From Sphaerisporangium fuscum (GTDB lineage Bacteria > Actinomycetota > Actinomycetes > Streptosporangiales > Streptosporangiaceae), in NCBI RefSeq assembly GCF_018531465.1, contig NZ_JAHDTF010000032.1:1-64000 (forward strand): a stretch of 64,000 bases of DNA. The letters run 5' to 3'. This document shows positions 1 to 9,744 of this stretch, one piece after another. Every line of letters starts with the position of its first letter. Positions within the stretch are counted from its first letter, which is position 1. The notes beneath the pieces were generated by a model. It saw nothing but the letters and a program-made list of their open reading frames with translations, was not told where the DNA came from and did no database searches. Made by a program: the position numbers and the translations under genes.

Positions 1-38
1 CAGCGTTCGTCCTGAGCCAGGATCAAACTCTCCAAACA
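1..38 (-). rRNA. 16S ribosomal RNA, 5' end only
   Basis: The reverse complement of the first bases reads AGAGTTTGATCCTGGCTCAG, the universal 16S 5' segment (bacterial primer 27F site), followed by GACGAACGCTG. By comparison with E. coli numbering, where that segment starts at base 8, the mature 5' end falls near position 38. Only about 38 bases are present; the gene continues beyond the left edge, transcribed leftwards. Confidence 0.95.
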
Positions 39-147
39 ATGTCTGAAGAAAATCCCGACAGACACCACACACCGTGGTGCCAATCAAAGGAACCATCCCC
101 ACACCCCACAGGGCGTGGAAGACGGAGATAATGCATATTCATGCACT

Positions 148-179
148 GGCTTTTAACACACTGTTGAGTTCTCAAGAAA
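148..179 (-). promoter_or_regulatory. rRNA leader antitermination/processing element
   Basis: On the minus strand the stretch contains TTTCTTGAGAACTCAACAGT followed by GTGTTAAAAGCC. This closely resembles the conserved leader segment found upstream of 16S genes in actinomycetes (TTGAGAACTCAACAG-type), thought to take part in antitermination and RNase III processing of the precursor. It lies about 110 bases upstream of the mature 16S end. Sequence match is direct; function is known from the family. Confidence 0.6.
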
Positions 180-252
180 CGGACGCGTACACCATCACCC
201 AGACCAGCAGGCCCAAGCTCCGGGGCTTCCATCTCGTTCGCTTATGTCCTCT

Positions 253-282
253 ACTTTAGCGGATCCGCTTGACCGGGAGCAA
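253..282 (-). promoter_or_regulatory. rrn promoter, proximal
   Basis: On the minus strand TTGCTC is followed after 18 bases by TAAAGT, a good sigma-70/HrdB-type pair. It lies about 215 bases upstream of the 16S 5' end and reads into it. Inferred from hexamers and position only. Confidence 0.5.
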
Positions 283-364
283 ATCGCGCCGTTACCGGCA
301 CTTGACTTCCAGCCACCCGAACCCACTAGCATTCGGACCGCCCCGTCTCCAGGGCAACCCCGCT

Positions 365-393
365 AACTTACCTCATGTCAGCGGCCGAGTCAA
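365..393 (-). promoter_or_regulatory. rrn promoter, distal
   Basis: On the minus strand TTGACT is followed after exactly 17 bases by TAAGTT, close to the housekeeping consensus. Together with the pair at 253-282 it gives tandem promoters for the rRNA operon, the usual arrangement for actinobacterial rrn operons. Inferred from hexamers and position. Confidence 0.55.
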
Positions 394-635
394 CACTCAA
401 CGCGGCAACCCTCAAGAGAGCACGTTTTCAGGGGTACAGAGAGGTTAGCACCTCCCGGGAACCGGTTGATCCCCGGAGCCTTCGCTCGGATCGAGCGAGG
501 CGCGGTGTCCGCCCTGCGAGACAGAACTCTAGCATCGACGGCGCAGTGGCATGACCAACTTGGCGTAGCAACTGGTTATTCCCGCGCCATGGAACCTCAA
601 ACCTTCGGCGGCGCGGAAGCGGTGCCGAAGGGCGA

Positions 636-665
636 GAGCCCGCGACCAGGTACGGTCGCGGGCTC
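636..665 (-). terminator. terminator after valS
   Basis: A perfect 12-base inverted repeat (GAGCCCGCGACC / GGTCGCGGGCTC) with a 6-base loop lies 16 bases beyond the valS stop. It has no clear U-tract, as is common for actinobacterial terminators, and separates valS from the rRNA promoters. Confidence 0.7.
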
Positions 666-680
666 GCCTTCCTCGGTCCC

Positions 681-3272
681 TCAGCTCGCCGGCAGGGCCG
701 CGAGCTGCGCCTCCAGGCGTGCGATGTCGGCATCGGCCTGGGCCGCCCGTGCCCGGACCTTCACCACGACGTCCTCGGGGGCCTTCGACATGAACTGCTG
801 GTTCGCCAGCTTGGCCTCGGCCTGGGCCGCCTCCTTGCGCGCGGCGGCGAGATCCTTCTCCATGCGCCTGCGCTCCGCGGCGACGTCGATGGCCCCCGCA
901 GTGTCGATCTCGACGACGGACGAGCCCACGGCGAGCCTGGCGGTGGCGGAGAAGGACTCTGCGGGCTCGTCGAGCCGCAGCAGAGCCCGGATCGCCGTCT
1001 CGTGAGCCGCCATGGAGGCCCCGTCGAGCGTGAGCCTGGCAGCGACCCGCTGGCCGGGCTTCAGCCCCTGGTCGGAGCGGAAACGGCGCACCTCGGTGAT
1101 GAGGTGTTGCAAGGCGAGGATCTCCTCCTCGGCCGCCCGGTCGACGTACTCCCCCACGGCGGACGGCCAGGCCGCCACCGTGATCGACGGACCTCCCGTG
1201 AGCGCCCGCCAGAGCTCTTCGGTCACGAACGGCACCAGCGGGTGCAGCAGCCGCAACAGGGCCTCAAGGACGTGCCCGAGCACGAGTCGGGTGCGCTCGG
1301 CCGCCTCACCGCCCGAGGCGATCTGGATCTTGGCCAGCTCGACGTACCAGTCGCAGACCTCGTCCCAGGCGAAGTGGTAGAGCTGATCGGAGATCTTGGC
1401 GAACTCGAAGTCGTCGTAGGCGTCGTCGACCGCCGCCAGGACCTCCTGCAACCGGCTCAGGATCCACCGGTCGGCGACCGAGAGCTCGCTCGGCGCCGGC
1501 AGCGGCGCCGAGACGTTGGCGCCGTTCATGAGCGCGAACCTGGTGGCGTTCCAGATCTTGTTGCAGAAGTTGCGCGAGCCGGCCGCCCAGTCTTCACTGA
1601 TCGCCACGTCGGAACCCGGGCTGGCGCCGCGCAGCAGGGTGAAGCGCGTGGCGTCCGCGCCGTACCGGGAGATCCAGTCGAGCGGGTCGACGACGTTGCC
1701 GAACGACTTCGACATCTTCTTGCCGTACTGGTCCCGAACCATGCCGTGCAGGGCCACCGTCTGGAACGGCGGGGTGCCGTCCATGGCGTACAACCCGAAC
1801 ATCATCATGCGGGCGACCCAGAAGAACAGGATGTCGTAGCCCGTGACCAGGACCGTCGTCGGGTAGAAGCGCTCCAGCTCCGGCGTGCGCTCGGGCCAGC
1901 CGAGGGTGGAGAAGGGCCAGAGGCCTGAGGAGAACCAGGTGTCGAGGACGTCGGAGTCCTGGACGTAGCCGGCGGGCGGCTCCTCGTCGGGTCCGACGCA
2001 CACCACCTCGCCGTCCGGCCCGTACCAGACGGGGATGCGGTGGCCCCACCACAGCTGGCGCGAGATGCACCAGTCGTGCATGTCGTCGACCCAGTCGAAG
2101 TAGCGCTTGGCGAGCTCAGGCGGGTGGATCCGGGTGCGGCCGTCGCGCACGGCGTCGCCGGCGGCCTTGGCCAGCGGCTGGACGTTGACGAACCACTGCA
2201 GGGACAGCCGTGGCTCGACGACGGTCTTGCAGCGCGAGCAGTGGCCGACGGCGTGGACGTACGGGCGCTTCTCGGTGACGATGCGTCCCTCGGCGCGCAA
2301 CGCCGCGACCACGGCGGGCCTGGCCTCGAAGCGGTCGAGCCCCTGGAAGGGGCCGTGGGCGGTGATGACGCCGCGCTCGTCCATGATCGACAGGGACGGC
2401 AGCCCGTGGCGCCGGCCGATCTCGAAGTCGTTGGGGTCGTGCGCCGGGGTGACCTTGACCGCTCCGGTGCCGAACGCCGGGTCGACGTGCTCGTCGGCCA
2501 CGATCGGGATCATCCGCCCGGTGAGCGGCACCTCCACCGACGTGCCGACCAGGTGCGCGTAGCGCTCGTCGGCGGGGTGCACGGCAACCGCCGTGTCGCC
2601 CAGCATGGTCTCGGCCCGGGTCGTGGCGACCACGATGGACGCCTCGCCCTCGCCGTAGCGGATCGAGACGAGCTCGCCCTCGTCGTCGGAGTGGTCGACC
2701 TCGATGTCGGAGAGCGCCGTGAGGCATCGGGGGCACCAGTTGATGATGCGCTCGGCGCGGTAGATCAGGCCGTCGTCGAAGAGCCGCTTGAAGATCGTCT
2801 GGACGGCGCGGGACAGGCCCTCGTCCATGGTGAACCGCTCACGGGACCAGTCGACGCCGTCACCCAGCTTGGCCATCTGGCCGAGGATGCGGCCACCGGA
2901 CTCTTCCTTCCACTGCCAGACCCGCTGGACGAACGCCTCCCGGCCGAGGTCGTGGCGGGAGAGGCCCTCCTTGGCGAGCTCCCGCTCGACGACGTTCTGG
3001 GTGGCGATGCCGGCGTGGTCCATGCCGGGGAGCCACAGTGTCTCCAGGCCGCGCATGCGGGCCCGGCGGGTCAGGGCGTCCTGGATGGAGTGGTCGAGGG
3101 CGTGGCCGATGTGGAGCACCCCTGTGACGTTGGGCGGGGGCAGCACGATGCTGTACGGCTCTCGCTGGCTGCCTACGTCAGCCGTGAAGTAGCCCTCCGC
3201 CACCCAGCGCTGATAGCTCTGGGGCTCGACGTCGGCGGGTGCGTACTGGGTTGGCAGCTCAGGCGTTGTCAC
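681..3272 (-). CDS. valS: valyl-tRNA synthetase
   Basis: Cytosolic class I synthetase that charges tRNA-Val. Visible motifs are the HIGH signature in [13 protein letters not shown] (residues 54-57) and [10 protein letters not shown] (KMSKS at 519-523), an editing domain between them, the anticodon-binding part, and a C-terminal coiled-coil arm typical of ValRS. Length about 863 residues is normal. The start is uncertain: GTG at 3299, 3278 and 3272 are all in frame. I chose 3272 because TACAAT, a near-perfect -10 element, ends 8 bases upstream, suggesting a leaderless message, and because CTA CAA TTG before it is unlike the codon use of this genome; no good -35 is visible. It lies downstream of the clp genes on the same strand but a hairpin at 3429 separates it from clpX. 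Confidence 0.97.
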   Translation of the reverse strand: MTTPELPTQYAPADVEPQSYQRWVAEGYFTADVGSQREPYSIVLPPPNVTGVLHIGHALDHSIQDALTRRARMRGLETLWLPGMDHAGIATQNVVERELAKEGLSRHDLGREAFVQRVWQWKEESGGRILGQMAKLGDGVDWSRERFTMDEGLSRAVQTIFKRLFDDGLIYRAERIINWCPRCLTALSDIEVDHSDDEGELVSIRYGEGEASIVVATTRAETMLGDTAVAVHPADERYAHLVGTSVEVPLTGRMIPIVADEHVDPAFGTGAVKVTPAHDPNDFEIGRRHGLPSLSIMDERGVITAHGPFQGLDRFEARPAVVAALRAEGRIVTEKRPYVHAVGHCSRCKTVVEPRLSLQWFVNVQPLAKAAGDAVRDGRTRIHPPELAKRYFDWVDDMHDWCISRQLWWGHRIPVWYGPDGEVVCVGPDEEPPAGYVQDSDVLDTWFSSGLWPFSTLGWPERTPELERFYPTTVLVTGYDILFFWVARMMMFGLYAMDGTPPFQTVALHGMVRDQYGKKMSKSFGNVVDPLDWISRYGADATRFTLLRGASPGSDVAISEDWAAGSRNFCNKIWNATRFALMNGANVSAPLPAPSELSVADRWILSRLQEVLAAVDDAYDDFEFAKISDQLYHFAWDEVCDWYVELAKIQIASGGEAAERTRLVLGHVLEALLRLLHPLVPFVTEELWRALTGGPSITVAAWPSAVGEYVDRAAEEEILALQHLITEVRRFRSDQGLKPGQRVAARLTLDGASMAAHETAIRALLRLDEPAESFSATARLAVGSSVVEIDTAGAIDVAAERRRMEKDLAAARKEAAQAEAKLANQQFMSKAPEDVVVKVRARAAQADADIARLEAQLAALPAS

Positions 3273-3428
3273 AGTCACCAATTGTAGGGACGCCGCCACC
3301 TTGCCCGCGTCCTAACGAGGTCCCGGGCGTAACCGAAATACGACTATCTATCACCGAAAAACACCATTCGGCATGACTATAAGTGCGACCTCGCTACAAA
3401 TAGTGACCGAACCGGACCCGTAAAACAG

Positions 3429-3459
3429 CGTACGAGCGGCCGGTTCGGCCGCTCGTACG
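3429..3459 (-). terminator. terminator after clpX
   Basis: A 14-base perfect inverted repeat (CGTACGAGCGGCCG / CGGCCGCTCGTACG) with a 3-base loop sits 20 bases beyond the clpX stop. No U-tract is evident. It probably ends the clpX transcript before valS. Confidence 0.7.
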
Positions 3460-3479
3460 TGGGTCGGGACGCCGCCGGG

Positions 3480-4763
3480 TCAGGCGGACTTCTCCCTGGG
3501 GGTCCGCTGCTGCTTGACACCGAGCTGGTCGCGCGGCACCAGGGTCGGGTTGACGTGCTCGAGCACGGACTCCCTGGTGATGACGACACGCGCGACATCC
3601 TGGCGGGAGGGCACTTCGTACATCACCGAGAGGAGGACCTCCTCCATGATGGCGCGCAGGCCGCGGGCGCCGGTGCCGCGGAGGATGGCCTGGTCGGCGA
3701 TCGCCTCGAGGGCGTCGTCGGTGAACTCGAGCTCGACGTTGTCGAGCTCGAACAGCCGGCGGTACTGCTTGACCAGGGCGTTCCTCGGCTCGGTGAGGAT
3801 CTGGATCAGCGCCTCGCGGTCGAGGTTGTGCACGCTCGTGATGACCGGGAGACGGCCGACGAACTCGGGGATCATGCCGAACTTCAGGAGGTCCTCGGGC
3901 ATGACGTCGCCGAAGATGTCGGAGGCGTCGATGTCGTCCTTGGAGTGGATGATCGCGTTGAAGCCGATGCCCTTCTTGCCGACCCGGGACTCGATGATCT
4001 TCTCGAGCCCGGCGAAGGCCCCACCGCAGATGAACAGCACGTTGGTGGTGTCGATCTGGATGAACTCCTGGTGGGGGTGCTTACGCCCGCCCTGCGGGGG
4101 GACGGAGGCGGTGGTGCCCTCCAGGATCTTCAGCAGTGCCTGCTGAACGCCCTCGCCCGAGACGTCGCGGGTGATCGAGGGATTCTCGCTCTTGCGGGCT
4201 ATCTTGTCGACCTCGTCGATGTAGATGATGCCCGTCTCGGCCTTCTTGACGTCGTAGTCGGCGGCCTGGATCAGCTTCAGCAGGATGTTCTCGACGTCCT
4301 CGCCGACGTAACCGGCCTCGGTGAGCGCCGTGGCGTCCGCGATGGCGAACGGCACGTTGAGCATCTTCGCGAGAGTCTGCGCGAGCAGGGTCTTGCCCGA
4401 ACCCGTCGGGCCTAGCAGAAGAATGTTCGACTTCGCCAGCTCCAGACCGTCGTCCCGGCCGCGTTCGCCGGACTGCACCCGCTTGTAGTGGTTGTACACC
4501 GCTACCGAGAGGGCTTTCTTCGCCTTGTCCTGGCCGATGACGTAGGCGTCCAGGAACTCGTAGATCTCTCTCGGCTTGGGGAGACTGTCCCACTTGAGCT
4601 CGGAGGACTCGGAGAGCTCCTCCTCGATGATCTCGTTGCAGAGATCGATGCACTCATCGCAGATGTAGACGCCTGGTCCGGCGATGAGCTTCTTGACTTG
4701 CTTCTGGCTCTTCCCGCAGAACGAGCACTTCAGCAGGTCTCCGCCGTCGCCGATGCGTGCCAC
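3480..4763 (-). CDS. clpX: ATP-dependent Clp protease ATP-binding subunit ClpX
   Basis: AAA+ unfoldase that recognises substrates (including SsrA-tagged proteins) and feeds them to the ClpP1P2 chamber in the cytosol. The N-terminal zinc domain has paired cysteines at about residues 13/16 and 35/38; Walker A GPTGSGKT is at 118-125 and Walker [11 protein letters not shown] near 180-189. The start is GTG at 4763: it gives the usual [18 protein letters not shown] opening and has AAAGGAG 9 bases upstream; the frame stays open further upstream but that part does not look like ClpX. 427 residues is the normal family length. It follows clpP1-clpP2 but a strong hairpin at 4895-4933 lies between, so clpX probably has its own promoter in 4764-4894. 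Confidence 0.97.
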   Translation of the reverse strand: MARIGDGGDLLKCSFCGKSQKQVKKLIAGPGVYICDECIDLCNEIIEEELSESSELKWDSLPKPREIYEFLDAYVIGQDKAKKALSVAVYNHYKRVQSGERGRDDGLELAKSNILLLGPTGSGKTLLAQTLAKMLNVPFAIADATALTEAGYVGEDVENILLKLIQAADYDVKKAETGIIYIDEVDKIARKSENPSITRDVSGEGVQQALLKILEGTTASVPPQGGRKHPHQEFIQIDTTNVLFICGGAFAGLEKIIESRVGKKGIGFNAIIHSKDDIDASDIFGDVMPEDLLKFGMIPEFVGRLPVITSVHNLDREALIQILTEPRNALVKQYRRLFELDNVELEFTDDALEAIADQAILRGTGARGLRAIMEEVLLSVMYEVPSRQDVARVVITRESVLEHVNPTLVPRDQLGVKQQRTPREKSA

Positions 4764-4894
4764 CCCAGATACTCCTTTGCGTGGGACCGCCTGCTCCGCG
4801 ATCCGAATCTTGCGGACTCGGTCCGAAAAGTCATCCCGCTCAGGTTTCGACGTTACCGTCTTCTGGGCCCTCAGTGCGCCCCCTAGCGGTGAGT

Positions 4895-4933
4895 CGCACC
4901 GGAACGTGCCCAATTGGGCACCGTTCCGGTGCG
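4895..4933 (-). terminator. terminator between clpP2 and clpX
   Basis: Nested inverted repeats: a 12-base outer stem (CGCACCGGAACG / CGTTCCGGTGCG) enclosing the palindrome TGCCCAATTGGGCA. It begins 10 bases beyond the clpP2 stop. This is one of the strongest hairpins in the window and probably ends or attenuates the clpP1P2 transcript. Confidence 0.7.
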
Positions 4934-4943
4934 ATCCGCGTCC

Positions 4944-5588
4944 TCAGGAAGCAACCGCTTGAGCGCGCTTCTTCCGTGAGGGGATGATGTCGTCGATCAG
5001 GCCGTACGCCTTGGCCTCGTCGGCGTTGAGGATCTTGTCGCGCTCGATGTCGCGACGGACCTCTTCCTGCGACTTGCCGGAGTGCTTGGCGACGATCTCC
5101 TCCAGCAGCGAACGCATGCGCAGGATCTCGCGGGCCTGGATCTCGATGTCGCTACCCTGGCCACCGCCCTCGGTGGACGGCTGGTGGATCAGGACCCGGG
5201 CGTTCGGCAGCGCGAAGCGCTTGCCCGGAGTGCCGCCGGCCAGCAGCACGGCCGCCGCGGAGGCGGCCTGGCCGAGGCAGACGGTCTGGATCTCCGGACG
5301 GACGAACTGCATCGTGTCGTAGATCGCCGTCATCGCGGTGAACGACCCGCCGGGCGAGTTGATGTAGATGCTGATGTCGCGGTCGGGGTCGAGAGACTCG
5401 AGCGTCAGCAGCTGCGCCATCACGTCGTTGGCCGACGCGTCGTCGATCTGCACTCCGAGGAAGATGATGCGGTCCTCGAAGAGCTTGTTGTACGGATTCA
5501 TCTCCTTCACGCCGTACGTGGTGCGTTCGACGAAAGAAGGGATGATGTAACGGCCGTTGATGTCTCCCGGCCGGATCAGGTCACTCAC
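4944..5588 (-). CDS. clpP2: ATP-dependent Clp protease proteolytic subunit ClpP2
   Basis: Serine peptidase subunit that, with ClpP1, forms the two-ring tetradecameric chamber used by ClpX and ClpC. The triad is visible: Ser110 in GQAASAAAV, His135 in LIHQPS and Asp180 in RRDIERDK. 214 residues is usual, with a short N-terminal propeptide likely. It starts 11 bases after the clpP1 stop, so the two are co-transcribed, as in other actinobacteria. The assignment to ClpP2 rather than ClpP1 rests on gene order and on the GQAASAAAV nucleophile context. Confidence 0.96.
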   Translation of the reverse strand: MSDLIRPGDINGRYIIPSFVERTTYGVKEMNPYNKLFEDRIIFLGVQIDDASANDVMAQLLTLESLDPDRDISIYINSPGGSFTAMTAIYDTMQFVRPEIQTVCLGQAASAAAVLLAGGTPGKRFALPNARVLIHQPSTEGGGQGSDIEIQAREILRMRSLLEEIVAKHSGKSQEEVRRDIERDKILNADEAKAYGLIDDIIPSRKKRAQAVAS

Positions 5589-5599
5589 GGATTACCCCT

Positions 5600-6244
5600 T
5601 CAGGAGACGGCGCCCTCGGAGGGCACCTGCCGCGCACTGCGCACGACGTGGTCGATGAAGCCGTAGTCCAGGGCCTCCTCGGCAGTGAACCAGCGGTCCC
5701 GGTCGGAGTCCTTCTCGATCTGGTCGAGCGGCTGGCCGGTGTGGTAGGCGATGCGCTCGGCCAAGGTCTTCTTGACGTAGAGCATCTGCTCGGCCTGGAT
5801 CGCGATGTCCGCGGCGGTACCGCCGATGCCGCCGGAGGGCTGGTGCATCATGATGCGGGCGTGCGGCAGTGCGTAACGCTTGCCCGGCGCGCCGGCGCAC
5901 AGCAGGAACTGCCCCATCGAGGCGGCGAGGCCCATGGCCACCGTGCAGACGTTGTTCGGCACGTACTCCATCATGTCGTAAATGGCCATGCCAGCCGTTA
6001 CCGAACCGCCAGGAGAGTTGATGTAAAGCCAGATGTCGCGCTCGCCATCGTCGGCGGCGAGGAGCAGCAGCTCAGCGCAGATCCGGTTGGCGACCTCGTC
6101 GTCCACCTGGCTGCCGAGCACCACGATGCGCTCACGCAGCAGACGGTTGTATAGCTGGTCCTCAAGCCGGAACGAGCCGTTCTCACGGCCACGCGACTCC
6201 GGCCCGAAGCTGGTGGGCTGGTAAGAGGTCGGCGGGCTGGTCAC
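5600..6244 (-). CDS. clpP1: ATP-dependent Clp protease proteolytic subunit ClpP1
   Basis: First gene of the clpP1-clpP2 pair; partner subunit of the heteromeric protease. The catalytic residues are Ser109 in GLAASMGQ, His134 in MMHQPSGG and Asp178 in EKDSDRDR, with the INSPGGS strand before them. The frame stays open to 6544, but I chose GTG at 6244: GGAAGG precedes it and the product (MTSPPTSYQPTSFG..., 214 residues) has normal ClpP length. The 115 bases upstream must hold the promoter; a sequence at 6332-6349 partly resembles a ClgR operator but one half is out of register. Confidence 0.96.
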   Translation of the reverse strand: MTSPPTSYQPTSFGPESRGRENGSFRLEDQLYNRLLRERIVVLGSQVDDEVANRICAELLLLAADDGERDIWLYINSPGGSVTAGMAIYDMMEYVPNNVCTVAMGLAASMGQFLLCAGAPGKRYALPHARIMMHQPSGGIGGTAADIAIQAEQMLYVKKTLAERIAYHTGQPLDQIEKDSDRDRWFTAEEALDYGFIDHVVRSARQVPSEGAVS

Positions 6245-6359
6245 AGCGTCACCTTCCGATGCTCGTAATCGATGGGCTTTGATTGTGACCTTAACGCGCG
6301 GCACAGACCGGTCATGCCCGGTCTTCGTGCTGTTCGCTGACGGCGCAGGTGTGCCGGGG

Positions 6360-7925
6360 TCAGTTGGCCCCCGAGGCACGCCCGCGCGCCTCCAGGTCGA
6401 GTTCGTGGATGAGGCGGCGCTGCGTGGCGGCGCTGATCTTGCCTTTTGAGTAAAGCTCGTCCAACTTCTCACGCTGGGCGCGGGCGAGCTGCTTGCGCAG
6501 CCACCGGGTGTCGGACTCGCGAGGTGCCTCGTCCCCGTTGTCATCCAGTATGGCGCGTACTCGGTCCAGCCGTAGCTGGAGCAGTTGCCGGAACACGTCC
6601 GCGGTGTGCTCGTCGACCTGTTCGTCGGAGTCGAGCCGGTCGAGCCGTGCGAGGGCCGCCTCCATGGTCGCCTGCCTGGCCTTGGCCTCCTCGACGACCG
6701 ACTTTCTCGACTCGCCGAAGCCGATACGGCGCAGCAGCGGAGCCAGGGTGGTGGCCTGCCCGATGAGAGTGACGAGGACCACCACCGCGGCGAGGAAGAT
6801 CAGCAGCGGCCGGTGCGGCACGGACAGGGGGATCGACAGGGCCACCGCGAGGGTGATCGCGCCCCGCATTCCCGCCCATCCCATCACGAGCCGGCCCGGC
6901 CTCCCCACGCGGTTGAACGACAGGTGCCGGCCCGGCAGCAACTTGGCCAGCGGGAACACCGCCATCGTCCACACCAGGCGCAGCAGGATGACGACGGCGA
7001 CCACGATCACCGCCGTCCCGGCGAGGGTGGCGGGCGAGTAGTCCGCCACGCCGGCGATCACCTGGCGGATCTCGAGGCCCAGCAGGACGAAAAGGCTGGA
7101 CTCCAGCAGGAAGACCAGAACCTCCCAGAACGCGTTGCCGGTGAGCCGCGAGGCCGGCTGGAGCAGGCCGTGGGCGCGTACGCCGAGGTAGAAGCCGGCG
7201 GTGATGGTGGCGAGCACTCCGGAGAAGCCGAAATGCTCTGCCGGGAGATACGCGACGAACGGCGTGATCAGCGACACCACGATCTGGGAGCCGCTGTCGG
7301 TGATCCGGACGCGCACCCGCGCCACGACCCACCCGAGGGCGAGGCCGTACAGCACGCCGCCCGCCACCACTCGTAGCAGCAGCAACACGCCGTCGGCCGC
7401 CGTGACCGGGTGGTCGAACGCGGTCAGGGCCAAGCCGAACAGGGTGAGCGCCACCGCGTCGTTGACCAGGCTCTCGCCCTCGAGGATCGTCACCAGACGG
7501 CGTGGAGTGCCCAGACGCTGCATGATGGAGGTCGCGGCGACCGGGTCCGTCGGAGCCACGGCCGCGCCCAGCGCGAGCGCCACCGCCCAGCCGACCTGCG
7601 GTACGACCAGGTGGACCGCGACCATCACGGCCAGGGCGGTCACGCAGGTGAGGCCGAACGCCATGACCGAGATCGGGACGGCGTCCTCCTTGGTCTCCCG
7701 CGGCGCCGTCAGGAAGGCGGCGTAGTACACCAGCACCGGCAGATAGAGGTTGAGAACCGCCTCCGGCGCCACCACGACCTTCGAGAAGCCCGGCAGCAGG
7801 CTGACGGCGACGCCGAGGAGCACGAGGAGGATCGCCTGCGGGACGCCGGACCGCCGCGCGACGATCCGGCCGACCAGCATGGTGACGGCGATGACCACGC
7901 CGACAATGAGGTAATCCTCGATCAC
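6360..7925 (-). CDS. CPA1-family Na+/H+ antiporter
   Basis: Integral membrane cation/proton antiporter for pH and sodium homeostasis. About twelve hydrophobic segments are seen between residues 2 and 400, with GAAVAPTDPVAATS (the ion-binding acidic region of CPA1 antiporters) and GWAGMRGAITLAVALS in a later helix, then a hydrophilic cytoplasmic tail of about 110 residues rich in Arg, Glu and Leu (probable coiled coil). GTG at 7925 was chosen because GGGGGG lies 5 bases upstream and the first helix follows at once (MIEDYLIVGVV); GTG at 7931 is possible. Unusually it sits between tig and clpP1, which are near neighbours in most actinobacteria. Exact substrate is not decidable from sequence. Confidence 0.9.
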   Translation of the reverse strand: MIEDYLIVGVVIAVTMLVGRIVARRSGVPQAILLVLLGVAVSLLPGFSKVVVAPEAVLNLYLPVLVYYAAFLTAPRETKEDAVPISVMAFGLTCVTALAVMVAVHLVVPQVGWAVALALGAAVAPTDPVAATSIMQRLGTPRRLVTILEGESLVNDAVALTLFGLALTAFDHPVTAADGVLLLLRVVAGGVLYGLALGWVVARVRVRITDSGSQIVVSLITPFVAYLPAEHFGFSGVLATITAGFYLGVRAHGLLQPASRLTGNAFWEVLVFLLESSLFVLLGLEIRQVIAGVADYSPATLAGTAVIVVAVVILLRLVWTMAVFPLAKLLPGRHLSFNRVGRPGRLVMGWAGMRGAITLAVALSIPLSVPHRPLLIFLAAVVVLVTLIGQATTLAPLLRRIGFGESRKSVVEEAKARQATMEAALARLDRLDSDEQVDEHTADVFRQLLQLRLDRVRAILDDNGDEAPRESDTRWLRKQLARAQREKLDELYSKGKISAATQRRLIHELDLEARGRASGAN

Positions 7926-8067
7926 CGGCACCCCCCGTTTCGCCTGGCTTACAGTCGAGAGTTGCCCGGGACGCGCTAACAATCACCCCAATTTTCGTTA
8001 ACGTGCCTGCACGTACAGATTCACGGGCAAACGCACCCGTCGTCCCCGTCGTCACGTCTCCCCAACG

Positions 8068-8108
8068 GACGATGCCCCCGCCGCGGCAAGCGCGACGGGG
8101 GCATCGTC
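8068..8108 (-). terminator. terminator after tig
   Basis: A perfect 13-base inverted repeat (GACGATGCCCCCG / CGGGGGCATCGTC) with a 15-base loop, 34 bases beyond the tig stop. It separates tig from the antiporter gene. Confidence 0.7.
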
Positions 8109-8142
8109 AACGTCTCTCGGCGCCGCGGCGGCGGCGCGAGGA

Positions 8143-9534
8143 TCACTCGGCGGACGCGGCGGCGGCCTCGTCGTCGGCGCCAGGAGCGCCCTCGGCGCCC
8201 TCCTGGCCCTCGTTCAGCTCGGCGTAGATCGCCTTGAGGTCGACCTCGTTGCCGGCCTCGTCGACCACCTTGACGGCGTCGCCGATGACGGTCTTGGCCT
8301 TGTCGCGGACGATCTCGACCATGGCCAGCGTCAGCTGGTCGTTGTCGGCGAGGTGCTGCGCGAGGGTGTTCGGGGCGACACCGAGCTGCATGGCGCGGCG
8401 GACCACGAAGTTCGTGAGCTCCTGCTCGCTGACGCCGAGCTCCTCACGCTTGACGATCTTGTCGAGCAGGAAGCCGGTCTTGATCGCCTTGCGGGCGTTC
8501 TCCTCGAACTCGGCGAAACGCTCTTCCTCGGTGGTCTGGTAGAGACGGAAGAACGCCTCGCGGCTCAGGCCGCTCTCGGCGACCTGGTGCTCGAGGTTGT
8601 GCTTGCGGGCGTCGAGCTCGGCCTTCAGCGCGCTCTCGGGCAGCGGGATGTCGATCTGGTCGAGGAGGGCGTTGAGGGCCGCCTCGCGGGCCTGCACGAC
8701 CTGGTCGACGAGCTTGTTGCGGTGAGCCTGCTCGCGGATGCTCTGGCGAAGCTCCTCGAGCGTGTCGAACTCGCTGGCGAGGCCCGCGAACTCGTCGTCG
8801 AGCTCGGGGAGGACCTTCTCCTTGACGCTCTTGACCTTGATGGTGACGTCGGCCTCCTCGCCGGCGTTCTCACCGCCGACCAGGGTCGTGCTGAAGGTCT
8901 TCTCGTCGCCCGCGGCCATGCCGACCAGGGCGTCGTCGAGGCCCTGCAGGACCGAGCCGGCGCCCACCTCGTAGGAGACGTCGGAGGCCTGCTGCTCCTC
9001 GATGTTCTTGCCGTCGATGGTGGCGGCGAGGTCCATCACGACGAAGTCGCCGTTGCCGGCGGGACGCTCGACACCCGTCAGGGTGGCGAAACGCTGGCGC
9101 AGCGCGTCGATCTGGGTGTCGATGTCCTCGTCGGAGACCTCGGCCGAGGGGACGGTGACCTCGAGGCCCTCGTAGTCGGGAATGTCGAACGCCGGGCGGA
9201 CGTCCACCTCCGCGGTGAACTCCACCTCCTTGCCATCGTCGATCTTGGTGACCTCGATCTCCGGCTGGCTCACCGGGAAGACGTCGCTCTCGTCGACGGC
9301 CTGGCCGTACAGCTTGGGCAGCGCGTCGTTGAGGGTCTCCTCGAGGACCACCGCGCGGCCGAAGCGCTGCTCGATGATGCGGGCGGGAACCTTGCCGGGA
9401 CGGAACCCGGGGACGCGCACCTGCTGCGCGACCTTCTTGTACGCCGCCTGCATGCTCGTCTCGAGCTCCTCGAACGGCACCTCGACGGTGAGCTTGACCC
9501 GGGTCGGGCTGAGCTCCTCGACAGCGGTCTTCAC
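8143..9534 (-). CDS. tig: trigger factor, ribosome-associated chaperone
   Basis: Ribosome-bound peptidyl-prolyl isomerase that receives nascent chains. The N-terminal ribosome-binding domain carries the signature VPGFRPGKVP (about residues 42-51); the FKBP-like isomerase domain follows at roughly 150-240, then the long helical C-terminal chaperone arms. The end is a low-complexity acidic Ala/Glu/Asp tail, common in actinobacterial trigger factors. ATG at 9534 follows AAGGAGAC on the minus strand. 463 residues is normal. Its position upstream of the clp genes is the conserved actinobacterial order. Confidence 0.97.
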   Translation of the reverse strand: MKTAVEELSPTRVKLTVEVPFEELETSMQAAYKKVAQQVRVPGFRPGKVPARIIEQRFGRAVVLEETLNDALPKLYGQAVDESDVFPVSQPEIEVTKIDDGKEVEFTAEVDVRPAFDIPDYEGLEVTVPSAEVSDEDIDTQIDALRQRFATLTGVERPAGNGDFVVMDLAATIDGKNIEEQQASDVSYEVGAGSVLQGLDDALVGMAAGDEKTFSTTLVGGENAGEEADVTIKVKSVKEKVLPELDDEFAGLASEFDTLEELRQSIREQAHRNKLVDQVVQAREAALNALLDQIDIPLPESALKAELDARKHNLEHQVAESGLSREAFFRLYQTTEEERFAEFEENARKAIKTGFLLDKIVKREELGVSEQELTNFVVRRAMQLGVAPNTLAQHLADNDQLTLAMVEIVRDKAKTVIGDAVKVVDEAGNEVDLKAIYAELNEGQEGAEGAPGADDEAAAASAE

Positions 9535-9744
9535 GGGGTGGTCTCCTTGATCAAGCTACTGGTGATCGCGGGCGCGTCATGCCGTACGGCTACCGCGACA
9601 TGCTCGCGCGCCGCGCCCACATGGGCGGCTCAGGTGCACGGGCCGAGTGGCACAATCTATCTTGGGCGTGCTCAACTGTGGCGGGTGTCCAGCGCCGCAT
9701 GCCAGTCTAGGGCAGGCGGGCACCTTCGGCGTCATCGACAGGCG

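Larger units (their letters stand above)
39..635 (-). other. rRNA operon leader and upstream region, no protein gene
   Basis: About 600 bases separate the 16S end from the valS terminator. They hold the antitermination-like leader element (148-179) and two promoters (253-282, 365-393). The stretch around 120-180 is AT-rich for this genome. I see no convincing coding region; short open frames here lack ribosome binding sites and familiar content. Confidence 0.6.

Noticed and set aside
6332-6349. ClgR operator upstream of clpP1
   Set aside because: GTTCGCT matches one half but the second half is shifted by one base; not strong enough to list as a site.
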